Below are positions 1-7,998 of a stretch of DNA of 33,235 bases, in pieces. The position numbers were made by a program, and so were the translations under genes. Position 1 is the stretch's first letter; each line of letters starts with the position of its first letter. Origin of the DNA: Verrucomicrobiota bacterium. GTDB lineage: Bacteria > Verrucomicrobiota > Verrucomicrobiia > Opitutales > UBA953. The DNA is taken from contig RGES01000001.1 of the NCBI GenBank assembly GCA_009917805.1, positions 1-33,235 on the forward strand. Direction: 5' to 3'. The notes under the pieces were generated by a model. It ran no database searches and had not been told where the DNA came from. It saw only the letters and a list, made by a program, of their open reading frames with translations.

Positions 1-1
1 A

Positions 2-1579
2 CCCTCAGGTCAAGGCGCCGCCTTGGTCAACGGCGCCCCCCTGCGCCAACGCCTCGACGTCACCGAAGCCACGACGATCCAGCTGCCCTCCGCCCTGCTG
101 GTCGCCGCCCCCGCGGACCAGCAGAACTTCGCCTTCGTCCGTACGGACCTCTGGGTCCTCTTCGACGCCCAGACCGGCGACCAGCTCGGCGAGTTTGCTC
201 CGCAACGCCTCCTCGACGTCGCCCAGGAACTCGGCCGCGCCACCGACACCCTCGCCTGCACGCCGCAAGGGCTCGAAGTCGGCTTCAGCCTTTCGCAGAT
301 CGCGCCATTGCTCTCGCCTCAGGAAGAGGCTCCCGTCCGCCCGAGCGGCAAGGCGATGCTCGCCGCCGAACAGAATCGCGGCGCCCACCTCTGCCCGGTC
401 TGCTGGACGCGCTTCGACGCCGGCGACGCGCTGAGCATCGCCGTGCATGAAGACCTGCGCGGCGACCCGATCCTCGGCTCCGACGCGCGCCTGCGCTTCC
501 AGCCGACGCGCTTCAACGACCAAGGCCTCGCCCTCGACCCGATGGGCCTCGCCTGCACCGACATCGCCTGCCCGCACTGCCGCCGCCAGCTCCCGCCCGG
601 CTACCTCGACCGCCCGCACCGCATCATCTCGCTCATCGGCGCGCCCAGCGCCGGCAAGTCCTACTACCTCGCGGTGCTCACCCGCACGCTGCAGGACCGC
701 CTGCCCGAGGACTTCAACCTGGCCTTCAAGGACGGCGACCCCAGCGGCAACATGCTGCTCAATCAGATGCGCAACACGCTCTTCTCCGCGGCGACGCCGG
801 AAGACGCTTTGCTCGGCAAGACGGCGCTCGAAGGCGCGACCTACGAGAAACTCCCGCGTCTCGGCCGCATGGTCTCCCTGCCCCGTCCGTTCATCTACTC
901 GCTCAGCCGCCCGGGCCAGCAGCGCAACGAGACCTCGGTCATCCTGTACGACAACGCCGGCGAACACTTCGAACCCGGCATCGACATCCATGACTCGCCC
1001 GGCGCGATGCACGTCGCGACCTCGAGCGGCCTGATCTTCCTCTTCGACCCCACCGCCAACGCCCGCTTCAAGGCCAAGCTCGTCGGCGTCGAAGACCCTC
1101 AGCTCTCGCTCAAAGGACGCATCGACCAGCAGGACAGCATCCTCGCCGAGATGGAGACCCGCATGAAGCGCGTCCTCGGCCTCGCGCAGGACGAGCGCAT
1201 CAAGACCCCCCTCGCCTTCGTCGTCGGCAAGTCCGACACCTGGGAGAAGCTCCTGAGCTCGCCGCTCGAACCGGTCGTCGCGGCCGGCGGCCTCGACCTC
1301 GCCGCCGTCGCCCGCAATTCCGCGCGCGTCCGCGAAGTCCTCATCGCGCTCTGCCCGGGACTCGTGGCCTCGGCCGAATCGCTGGCGGAACAGATCAGCT
1401 ACTTCGCGGCCACCTCGTTCGGCCATACGCCGGTGATGATCCAAGCCGGCCTGAACAAAGGCCGCATCGCTCCCGACCCGCAGCGCCTCGCGCCCGCGCA
1501 CGTCGAAGAGCCCCTCTACTGGCTGATGCACCTCGCCTCCCCGGCGATGTTCCCCGCCGCCGAAAACACCGCCCGCTGA
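2..1579 (+). CDS. Zinc-ribbon TRAFAC/DO-GTPase2-like GTPase, 5' partial
   Basis: The frame is open from the window edge, so the gene starts upstream; an internal TTG at 23 is only the first possible start inside the window. Counting from that TTG, a split zinc ribbon is formed by C124-x2-C127 and C183-x2-C186. A P-loop GAPSAGKS follows at 206-213, a DxxG switch motif (YDNAGEHF, D310-G313), and a GKSD motif (402-405) standing where GTPases have NKxD. The family looks like the 'double-GTPase' DO-GTPase2 group; I assign it from motifs and from its GAP1-like neighbour, not from a search. The first visible residues (GQGAALVNGAPL, then TIQL) resemble the last strands of an FHA domain, which is inference. 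Its stop overlaps the next ATG (TGATG), so the two genes are probably translationally coupled. It is likely cytosolic and acts with the three membrane proteins encoded downstream. Confidence 0.82.
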   Translation, partial: PSGQGAALVNGAPLRQRLDVTEATTIQLPSALLVAAPADQQNFAFVRTDLWVLFDAQTGDQLGEFAPQRLLDVAQELGRATDTLACTPQGLEVGFSLSQIAPLLSPQEEAPVRPSGKAMLAAEQNRGAHLCPVCWTRFDAGDALSIAVHEDLRGDPILGSDARLRFQPTRFNDQGLALDPMGLACTDIACPHCRRQLPPGYLDRPHRIISLIGAPSAGKSYYLAVLTRTLQDRLPEDFNLAFKDGDPSGNMLLNQMRNTLFSAATPEDALLGKTALEGATYEKLPRLGRMVSLPRPFIYSLSRPGQQRNETSVILYDNAGEHFEPGIDIHDSPGAMHVATSSGLIFLFDPTANARFKAKLVGVEDPQLSLKGRIDQQDSILAEMETRMKRVLGLAQDERIKTPLAFVVGKSDTWEKLLSSPLEPVVAAGGLDLAAVARNSARVREVLIALCPGLVASAESLAEQISYFAATSFGHTPVMIQAGLNKGRIAPDPQRLAPAHVEEPLYWLMHLASPAMFPAAENTAR

Positions 1580-3711
1580 TGCCCCTCCAACTTATCTTCA
1601 CGTCGGCGCCCCAGGGACTCACCCCCGGCCGCAGCGGTTATTGCACCGTCGCCCGGCATCGCGCCATCCCCGACCGCCTCGCGCAGCTGCTCGAATCCGT
1701 CGGCACGCCGCATGAACGCGCGGAAGGCGAGACGTTCACGTTCCGCATGCTCGAAGCCGGCGGCAAGAACTGGTGCGTGCTCTCGCGCTTCGTCGCCCGC
1801 GGCCTGGACTACACCCAGCGCGACAACCGCCTGGCCCATCACCTCATCTTCTCCCACGAGGAAGCCGCCGTGCTGCCGCCGCCGGCCGCGATCGCCGGCC
1901 GCTGGAAAGGCTGGCGCAACGAATGGTCCGGCGCGCCCACCTGGCTCGAAGGCGAAGACCGCCCGTTGCAGCTGGAAGCCCAGACCCCGCTGACGCCCGC
2001 CGTGACGTGGCGCGAAGAAACCGGCACGGGCGCCAAGGCCGCCTGGCTCGTCAACGCCTCCGGCCCCGCGGCCGTCGGCCTGCTCAATCCGCCGGAGACC
2101 CTCCGCCTCCTCCGCCTGCTTGCCGAGGCCTCCGCGCTCCTGGGCAAATCCGCCTGGGCCGCCTCGTTCACGACCGACGCCACGACCACGGGCAGCGACG
2201 GCTTCCTCTGGGCGGTCCATGCGACCTCCGCGCCGGCGATCATCGACTTCGCCACCGCGAAAGCCCTGCCCGCTCCGTCAGGTGACATCGCCCGTCAGGC
2301 CGCCGCCGGCCTGACTTCGCCCAAAGCCGCCGCGGGCCAGCCGCAACGCCGCGCCGGCGCGCCGGCCCCGGCCGCCGCCGGCAACAACGCGACCGCCTGG
2401 ATCATCGGTGGCGTCATCATCCTGGCCGCCGTCGCGATCGTCCTCTTCACGCTGAACCGCCAAGCCGAACCGACGCCCCCGCCGGTGGTGGTCGAGGTGA
2501 AGCCGCAGCCGCCGGCCGCCGACACCGCCAAGACCGATGAGATCCTGAAGACCCACCGCGCCCTGACCGAGATCCAAGGCCTGATGGACGCCGATGACTT
2601 CATGGGCGCCGCCAAGCTCTGGGCCGAGACGAGCGCCCTTTCGCCGAACTTCGTCCGCAACTACCGCGAACAGGTCCTGCCGCGCATCCTGAGCAACTTC
2701 TCCGCGAGCGTCACGAAGCAGCTGCTCGGCCGCCTCGACCGACCGGGCGTGCTCAACGATCCGAAGTCCATCCAGGAGGCGATCGCCGAAGCCAAGGAAG
2801 CCCTTCGCCTCGGCGCCGAGATCAAGGTGCCGCAGGACGAGCCCTGGAAGCGCCTGGAGGCCTGCCTCGCGCGCGCCCAGTCCCTGACGAGCATCGAAGT
2901 CCGGCCGACGATGGTCATCCCCGGCGAATGGCGCACCGGCGAGTCCGGCCCGAACTCGCCGTCGCAAGCCGACTTCCCGCTCTCGCGTGCGGCCACCGAC
3001 GCCGTGGCCAGGTTCGTCGAGGCTTCCGGCGCGACGCAGCGCAATTCGGTGCAGATCCGCATCCGCCTGCTCCCCTTCACGTCGCCGCACCTTCGCGACG
3101 ATCGCACGAAGTACCTCAACGGCGAGATCCGTCGCACGCCGCAGTCGACCTGGATCGAGTCCTCCCCGGAACCGGGCAAGCTCCCGACGATCGGCATCAA
3201 CCTCAGCAACCGCCGCAACGAGGTGACGCTCAACTTCCCCGACGGCGAAGGCGCGCGCGCCGGCGCGAATCGCCTGATCGAGGTGGCCCTCCCCAACGGA
3301 GACCGCCAGTGCTTCGCCCTCATCGGGGACGTCAAGGGACTGCAGCCGCTCAACCTCGGACCGGACGCCCTGCTGCTCGACGCCGACACCGGCGTGATCC
3401 GTCCCGCGCCTTGGGCCGAAAGCGCGGTCAACGCGTTCATCTGGGTCAACGGCTCGATCGGGCTCTACCCCGAGGGACACGAGTTCCCCGACCGCGACCT
3501 GCCCTCGATCCGCGCGACCCGCTCGGTCCTCGAGACCGACATCATCCGCCTCGAGAACAAGCAAGGCCCCGGCACCCCTCCCTACGAGCTCATCGCCAAC
3601 CGCCGGAAGCTCTTCAAGGAAGGCAAGTACATGCAAGCCGGCGCCCCGTGGTCGATCCAGGCCATCGACGCCAACGGCGCCGCCGGCCCGCGCCTCCTGG
3701 AATTCCGCTGA
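1579..3711 (+). CDS. GAP1-N2-like single-pass membrane protein (GTPase-associated protein)
   Basis: The protein has 710 residues. The first ~225 residues (LIFTSAPQGLTPGRSGYCTV, then RDNRLAHHLIF) match what I recall of the GTPase-associated protein 1 type-2 N-terminal domain (GAP1-N2), typically encoded beside DO-GTPases. A low-complexity Ala/Pro/Arg stretch (about 240-270) leads to one hydrophobic segment (273-292, IIGGVIILAAVAIVLF). A Pro-rich stretch (298-313) follows, then a helical region (about 315-450) and a beta-rich C-terminal part (about 450-710) that I cannot assign. The predicted topology is an N-terminal cytosolic domain with a large domain on the other side. The ATG overlaps the GTPase stop by one base. 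The N-terminal assignment is fairly secure; the function (partner, regulator or effector of the GTPase) is inferred from context only. Confidence 0.8.
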   Translation: MPLQLIFTSAPQGLTPGRSGYCTVARHRAIPDRLAQLLESVGTPHERAEGETFTFRMLEAGGKNWCVLSRFVARGLDYTQRDNRLAHHLIFSHEEAAVLPPPAAIAGRWKGWRNEWSGAPTWLEGEDRPLQLEAQTPLTPAVTWREETGTGAKAAWLVNASGPAAVGLLNPPETLRLLRLLAEASALLGKSAWAASFTTDATTTGSDGFLWAVHATSAPAIIDFATAKALPAPSGDIARQAAAGLTSPKAAAGQPQRRAGAPAPAAAGNNATAWIIGGVIILAAVAIVLFTLNRQAEPTPPPVVVEVKPQPPAADTAKTDEILKTHRALTEIQGLMDADDFMGAAKLWAETSALSPNFVRNYREQVLPRILSNFSASVTKQLLGRLDRPGVLNDPKSIQEAIAEAKEALRLGAEIKVPQDEPWKRLEACLARAQSLTSIEVRPTMVIPGEWRTGESGPNSPSQADFPLSRAATDAVARFVEASGATQRNSVQIRIRLLPFTSPHLRDDRTKYLNGEIRRTPQSTWIESSPEPGKLPTIGINLSNRRNEVTLNFPDGEGARAGANRLIEVALPNGDRQCFALIGDVKGLQPLNLGPDALLLDADTGVIRPAPWAESAVNAFIWVNGSIGLYPEGHEFPDRDLPSIRATRSVLETDIIRLENKQGPGTPPYELIANRRKLFKEGKYMQAGAPWSIQAIDANGAAGPRLLEFR

Positions 3712-3714
3712 TCC

Positions 3715-6663
3715 ATGCAGCTCGAACGCCTCATCGCCCGCATCCGCGGCCAGCTCGAGCTCGGCACCCCCGATCTGGAAGCGCGTTCCCTCGCCGGCGA
3801 ATACGCCGCGCTCTGCCAGCGCGCCCGCGAACGCCTCGAACAGTGCGCGACGCTCGTCCGGAGCGGCAACGAGCACGCCGCCTTCCAGTCCGCGGAATCC
3901 GACCCGGACCTCCTCGGCCTCTGCGCCCTGCTGAGCTTCGCGGAATCCGACCGCTGGCACGCCCTCTGCCGTGAACGCGGCCTGCCGGCCGGCTTCCCGC
4001 TCGACGGGCAGCACGTCCTCGCGGTCGAAGGCCTCTACGGCCGCGAGATCGGCGAAAGCCACCCGCTCTACCGAGATTACCGCGACGCCATCCGCCGCCG
4101 CGAAGAGGACCGCGCCCTCTCGGTCCTGCGCTCGATCGTCCGCATCAATCCGGAAGACCCCAACGCCCGCTCCGAACTGGCCCGCCTTTCCGCGAAGTTC
4201 CTCCGGGAATCGCTCGGCAAGGTCGCGACCTTCTTCGAACAAGGCCGCGAGGAAGAAGCCGTCGAGCTGATGAACCGGATGGAACGCTTCGGCGCGAACG
4301 ACCTCGCCGGAGAACCGCGCTGGGACGACGCCCTCGCCCGCCGCGTCGCCTGGCTCCGCTCCAAGGCCGCCCAACAGGTCGCCACGCTCGTGACCGAAGC
4401 CGCCGAAGCGCGCGCCGGCGGACACTGGGAAGCCTGCGCCGCTTCGCTGGGCCGCGTCCGCTCGCTCGAACGCGACCACCAGCTCACCCTTTCGGCCACG
4501 GTCTCCGCCGAGGTCGCCGAGCTCGAAGGCTGGGCCGGCGAGCTGGCCGCCATCGACGAAGCCGAAGCGACCCTACGCGCCACGATCGAAGGGCTGAACG
4601 ACGAATGGGCCACCCTGCAGCAGGAAGCCGCGCGCGCCTCATCCCCCGCGATCCTCATCGTCCGCCTCAGCTCCTGGCTCGAACGCGCGACCCCGCAGGC
4701 GGAACGCCTGCCGGAAGGCATCCTCCGCGAAGCCCGCGCGCTGCGCCAGAACACCCGCGCGCGCCTCAATCGCCGCTACATGGTGCTGACGACCTCCTGG
4801 GTCGGCGGGCTCCTCCTGCTCATCGCCGGCGTGGTCTACTGGAACATCCTCAAGACGCAGGAAGAAGAATCCCGCGACCGCTTCTCCGAGGCCTCGCGCC
4901 TGATCGAGCTCTACGACCATCCGGCCGCGCTCGTCGCGCTCGAGGAATTCGAACGCGGCGGCCTTTCCGCCGCCGACCAAGCCGCCCGCAAGGCGCAGAC
5001 GATCCCGCTGCGCCAACGTCTCGCGACCCAGAACGCCGACGAGCAACGCCTTCGCCTCGAGGCCCTCGCCCTCGCCGACCGGCGCAAGCAAGGACTGACC
5101 TTGGGCAACGTCGCCGAGACCGAAAGCCGCGCCGGCAAATACCTCCAGGAATTCAACCAGGTCGGCGGCACCCTCCAAGCCAAGCTCAAGGCCATCCTGC
5201 CCGAACCGGAAGGCCTGCTGTCCGCCTGCCGCCAGATGCTCGACCGGACGCGCAACGACGTCGCCGCCCAGATCGCCGCGCTCAACAAGGCGATGGGCGA
5301 CGAAAATATCGCCGACCTCACCAAGGCGGCCGAAGCCCTCGAACGCCTTCGCCTGCTGCTGAAGACCCTCGCCGACGCCAAGGACAAGGACCTTGATTCC
5401 GCGCTCGCCGCCGCCGATCGCGCCGAGCTGCGCCTCTCCGGGGAGCGCAAGACGATCGCGGCGCTCCGGAGCCTCGGCAAGGCCGCCGACCTCGCGGGCT
5501 ACCTCGCCGCGTTGTCCGACACCGCCGCGAACACGGCCGGCGAGAAGTCCGACCTGAGCTCGCGCGCCTCCTTCGTCTTCACCCGGGCGCCCACCCTGCA
5601 GGCCCTCCCGCGCTCGGCGCTCGCGCCGCGCGTCGGCGCGATGTGGGACGCGGCCGCCACCGCCGACCCTTCCGGCATCTTCAATCCGCCCACGCTCACC
5701 GACGTCGAACAACGCGGCCTGCGCAGCCTCTCCGACACCTCGCTGGCCGACTCGCTCCGCCGCTTCACGCTCAACGGCTATTCGGTCCGCGGCGTCGCGA
5801 CCGGGCGGACCGTCTACGTGATCGGCGAGATCGTCGAATCGAAACGCCCCATCACCGACGGCCTCGAGTTCACCCAGAAGGCCAAGGAACTCACCCGCGA
5901 AGGCGCCGTGGTCGAGAGCACCTGGAGCCGGCGCGAATTCAACAACGGCGTGCGCGCCGGCGAAGAGATCGTCAGCCCGGCCGCGATCGGCGAGCTCGAC
6001 TTCATCCGCCAGGTCAGCCGCTTCCAGGACGCGAAGACCGGCAAGCTGCTCGAGCCCCTCATCCGCACGATGGAACGCGTCCGCCGCAGCGAATCGCGCT
6101 ACCCGGAACTGCGCGCCTACCAGCTCCAGGAACTCTACAAGCTCGCGACCTCCCGCCCCGACGCCTGGGGCCTGCTCTTCTCGCCGTCCGCCCAGCGCGA
6201 CGCCGACCAGCTGCGCCGGATCACGCAGAATTCGCTGCGCCCCTACGACTTCCTGTTCAAGGACAAGTGGGCCGACATCCAGCCGGAACTGCGCGCCTTC
6301 CTCGCGCCGCCGGGCGGCGCCGGCTACGCCGAGGAAGCCCGCTTCTGGCGCGCGACGTTCGCGAACCTGCGCAACCGTAAGCTGATCTTCGCCGGCTGGG
6401 CCGGCCGCGACGGCAAACCCGAGCTGCGGGAAACCATCAAGGGCAGCGCCCTCTACGGCCTCGACAACGAAGGCAAGGCCACCGTGCTCTTCCGCATCGG
6501 CGAAGACGGCGAGGTCAAGCGCGTCGCCGAAGCCGCCCCGCTCACCCCGCTGCTCCGCTACCCCGGCACCGTCGCCGAGGCCGCGCAGGCCGCCGGCATC
6601 CCGAAAGGCCTGCTCGCCCCCGACGGCGGGTGGGAAACCCTCCTCCAAGGACGAGATCTCTGA
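3715..6663 (+). CDS. Large helical membrane protein of the GTPase cassette, function unknown
   Basis: This is a 982-residue protein that I do not recognise. Residues 1-350 are highly charged and helical (Arg, Glu, Ala and Leu rich), with a TPR-like look around 120-240. One clear transmembrane segment lies at about 356-378 (VGGLLLLIAGVVYWNI). A long coiled-coil-like region (about 380-600) follows, and the C-terminal ~350 residues are more globular with many aromatic residues. There is no signal peptide, so the N-terminal half should be cytosolic and the larger half extracytoplasmic, or the reverse. The gene begins 4 bases after the GAP1-N2 gene stop and ends 3 bases before the GYF_2 gene, so it is part of the same transcription unit. 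Its size and central membrane anchor suggest a scaffold or sensor, which is speculation. Confidence 0.8.
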   Translation: MQLERLIARIRGQLELGTPDLEARSLAGEYAALCQRARERLEQCATLVRSGNEHAAFQSAESDPDLLGLCALLSFAESDRWHALCRERGLPAGFPLDGQHVLAVEGLYGREIGESHPLYRDYRDAIRRREEDRALSVLRSIVRINPEDPNARSELARLSAKFLRESLGKVATFFEQGREEEAVELMNRMERFGANDLAGEPRWDDALARRVAWLRSKAAQQVATLVTEAAEARAGGHWEACAASLGRVRSLERDHQLTLSATVSAEVAELEGWAGELAAIDEAEATLRATIEGLNDEWATLQQEAARASSPAILIVRLSSWLERATPQAERLPEGILREARALRQNTRARLNRRYMVLTTSWVGGLLLLIAGVVYWNILKTQEEESRDRFSEASRLIELYDHPAALVALEEFERGGLSAADQAARKAQTIPLRQRLATQNADEQRLRLEALALADRRKQGLTLGNVAETESRAGKYLQEFNQVGGTLQAKLKAILPEPEGLLSACRQMLDRTRNDVAAQIAALNKAMGDENIADLTKAAEALERLRLLLKTLADAKDKDLDSALAAADRAELRLSGERKTIAALRSLGKAADLAGYLAALSDTAANTAGEKSDLSSRASFVFTRAPTLQALPRSALAPRVGAMWDAAATADPSGIFNPPTLTDVEQRGLRSLSDTSLADSLRRFTLNGYSVRGVATGRTVYVIGEIVESKRPITDGLEFTQKAKELTREGAVVESTWSRREFNNGVRAGEEIVSPAAIGELDFIRQVSRFQDAKTGKLLEPLIRTMERVRRSESRYPELRAYQLQELYKLATSRPDAWGLLFSPSAQRDADQLRRITQNSLRPYDFLFKDKWADIQPELRAFLAPPGGAGYAEEARFWRATFANLRNRKLIFAGWAGRDGKPELRETIKGSALYGLDNEGKATVLFRIGEDGEVKRVAEAAPLTPLLRYPGTVAEAAQAAGIPKGLLAPDGGWETLLQGRDL

Positions 6664-6666
6664 CCG

Positions 6667-7299
6667 ATGTCACGCCCCACCCAATTCCGCCTCCGCTGGA
6701 AAGGCGCCGTCACCGGCCCCTTCCCGCTCCTGCGCGTCAGCGAGATGCTCCGCGCCGGCGAGATCAGCCTCCTGCATAACATCGAGGTCGACGGTTCCTG
6801 GATGACCGTGCGCGACTACTTCCGCGCGATCGGCCTCACCCGGGCGCCTTCGGCTTCGGCGGCGGAGAATTCCGGACTCGGCGGCGAAGCTCCGCCGCCG
6901 CCGCCCGGCGCCGAACATCCGCTCGGCGAGGCGCTCACGCCTGACGCCGCCCGCAACGCCGCCGGGGAATCGCTCGAACGCACGGTCCGCGAAGGCTACC
7001 TCTGGTGCGGCTCGACCTTCCTGCTTCCGCCGCTGTTCGCCTTGCTGGTCTACGTGATCTACATCCTGGACGGCGACCATCAGCTCTCGCGCACGATGTT
7101 CCTCATCATGCTCGGCTTCACGACCACGCCGGCGGCGCTCCTGCCGATCCTGTTCGTCCGCAAGCTGGGCCTGACCCTCGAGCAAGAAGGCTTGTCGGAC
7201 ATCCGCCAAACCCAGGGAAATCTGGTGATCGTCCTCGGTTTCCTGAGCCTGGCCCTCTGGATGCTCTGCTTCTTCGTGCTGCTCCCCAGCCGTCCGTGA
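6667..7299 (+). CDS. GYF_2-domain multi-pass membrane protein
   Basis: The protein has 210 residues. Residues 1-55 carry a GYF_2 domain: FRLRWKGAVTGPFPLLRV, then LLHNIEVDGSWMTVRDYF, with the typical W, GPF and W positions. A Pro-rich linker (about 65-90) leads to three or four hydrophobic segments (LLPPLFALLVYVIYIL; MFLIMLGFTTTPAALLPILF; IVLGFLSLALWMLCFFVLL). GYF_2 domains in bacteria commonly sit at the N-terminus of membrane proteins and probably bind proline-rich peptides. The Pro-rich segments of the upstream GAP1-N2 protein are a candidate ligand (inference). It is the last gene of the cassette, starting 3 nt after the preceding stop. Confidence 0.82.
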   Translation: MSRPTQFRLRWKGAVTGPFPLLRVSEMLRAGEISLLHNIEVDGSWMTVRDYFRAIGLTRAPSASAAENSGLGGEAPPPPPGAEHPLGEALTPDAARNAAGESLERTVREGYLWCGSTFLLPPLFALLVYVIYILDGDHQLSRTMFLIMLGFTTTPAALLPILFVRKLGLTLEQEGLSDIRQTQGNLVIVLGFLSLALWMLCFFVLLPSRP

Positions 7300-7311
7300 G
7301 CCTCAATCGGC

Positions 7312-7340
7312 TTGACGAGCCAAGGGGGCTTGGCTGGACT
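7312..7340 (+). promoter_or_regulatory. Candidate tRNA promoter
   Basis: TTGACG (7312-7317), 17 nt, then TGGACT (7335-7340) resembles a sigma-70 -35/-10 pair. It would start transcription about 10 nt before the mature tRNA. The -10 box is poor (3 of 6). An inverted repeat fills the spacer between the two boxes. Confidence 0.3.
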
Positions 7341-7356
7341 GAGCGAACTCGGTTTT
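7318..7356 (+). terminator. Weak tandem hairpins after the GTPase cassette
   Basis: Two inverted repeats follow the last cassette gene. AGCCAAG (7318-7324) pairs with CTTGGCT (7329-7335) across GGGG. ACTGAG (7338-7343) pairs with CTCGGT (7348-7353) around a CGAA loop and runs into a short T tract (7353-7356). The T run has only four bases and the tRNA starts 2 nt later, so termination is plausible but unproven. The same bases could instead be part of the tRNA promoter. Confidence 0.3.
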
Positions 7357-7357
7357 C

Positions 7358-7434
7358 GGTAGTGTAGCTCAGTTGGTTAGAGCGAGGGACTCATAAGCCC
7401 TAGGTCGGCAGTTCGATCCTGCCCACTACCACCA
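7358..7434 (+). tRNA. tRNA-Met (CAT), elongator type
   Basis: The full cloverleaf reads by eye. The 7-bp acceptor is GGTAGTG/CACTACC, the D arm is GCTC...GAGC, the anticodon loop CTCATAA carries anticodon CAT (7392-7394), and the T arm is GGCAG-TTCGATC-CTGCC. The discriminator is A and the CCA is encoded. The G1-C72 pair rules out an initiator tRNA. The overall sequence is closest to elongator Met; a lysidine-modified Ile(CAT) tRNA is the alternative. The anticodon stem has an A-G mismatch at its loop end (7389 and 7397). Confidence 0.95.
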
Positions 7435-7453
7435 CCGGGTGCTTGCTTTCCGC

Positions 7454-7996
7454 TCAGGCCTTCAGGATGGCCGAGACCGGGATGTCCAGTCCGTCCTTCC
7501 AAAGCGCTTCCAACGCGTAGCTCTTGCGGATGTCGTCGCGGAAGACGTGGAAAAGGACGTCGAAGGCGTCCACGACCGTCCAGCCGCTGTCGCGCTGGGA
7601 TTCGGAACGCGACGTCACGCCGACTTCGTCGAGCGCCTGCTCGAGGGCGATGCGCAAGGCGCGCAGGTGCGGCTCGGAGGTGCCGGTGGCGATCACGAGG
7701 AAATCGGCCACGGAGGAAATCTGCCCCATCTCGAGGACGCGGATCTCGACGGCCTTCTTCTCGTCCAGCGCGCGCACGGCGGCGACGAGGTGGGCCGGCA
7801 GCTTCGGGATGACCAGCATCGGCTTCGGGGCGGCCTTCTCGCCACGGCCCTTGGCCTTCAAGGCGGGGACGGCGGGGATGATGCGACGGGCCGGACGGAC
7901 CGAGCGCGCGGCCGGCTTGGCGGACTTGCCCGAGGGACGACCCTTGGCGGCCGGCTTGGCGGTGGACTTCTTGGTCTTCTTTTTAAGGGCGGACAT
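7454..7996 (-). CDS. rsfS: Ribosomal silencing factor RsfS with a basic N-terminal extension
   Basis: The protein has 180 residues. The C-terminal ~110 residues are a standard RsfS/Iojap domain (ALDEKKAVEIRVLEM, SSVADFLVIATGTSEPHLRA, DSGWTVVDAFDVLFHVF, YALEALWKD). RsfS binds ribosomal protein L14 and blocks 30S-50S joining during starvation. The first ~70 residues are a Lys/Ala/Arg/Pro-rich low-complexity tail not found in the ~105-120-residue canonical proteins. The gene starts 2 nt after nadD ends, the usual nadD-rsfS pairing, and should be expressed from the nadD promoter. An internal start just before the core domain cannot be excluded, but no strong alternative is visible. Confidence 0.93.
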   Translation of the reverse strand: MSALKKKTKKSTAKPAAKGRPSGKSAKPAARSVRPARRIIPAVPALKAKGRGEKAAPKPMLVIPKLPAHLVAAVRALDEKKAVEIRVLEMGQISSVADFLVIATGTSEPHLRALRIALEQALDEVGVTSRSESQRDSGWTVVDAFDVLFHVFRDDIRKSYALEALWKDGLDIPVSAILKA

Positions 7997-7998
7997 GG

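Noticed and set aside
2278..6648. Long minus-strand open frames opposite the GTPase cassette
   Set aside because: Arg/Ala/Gly/Glu-rich shadow translations; the + strand genes have domains and clean junctions.
7358..7434. tRNA-Met as an attachment site for a mobile GTPase cassette
   Set aside because: The cassette lies at the 5' side of the tRNA, no repeat of the tRNA 3' end was found in the window, and there is no integrase.
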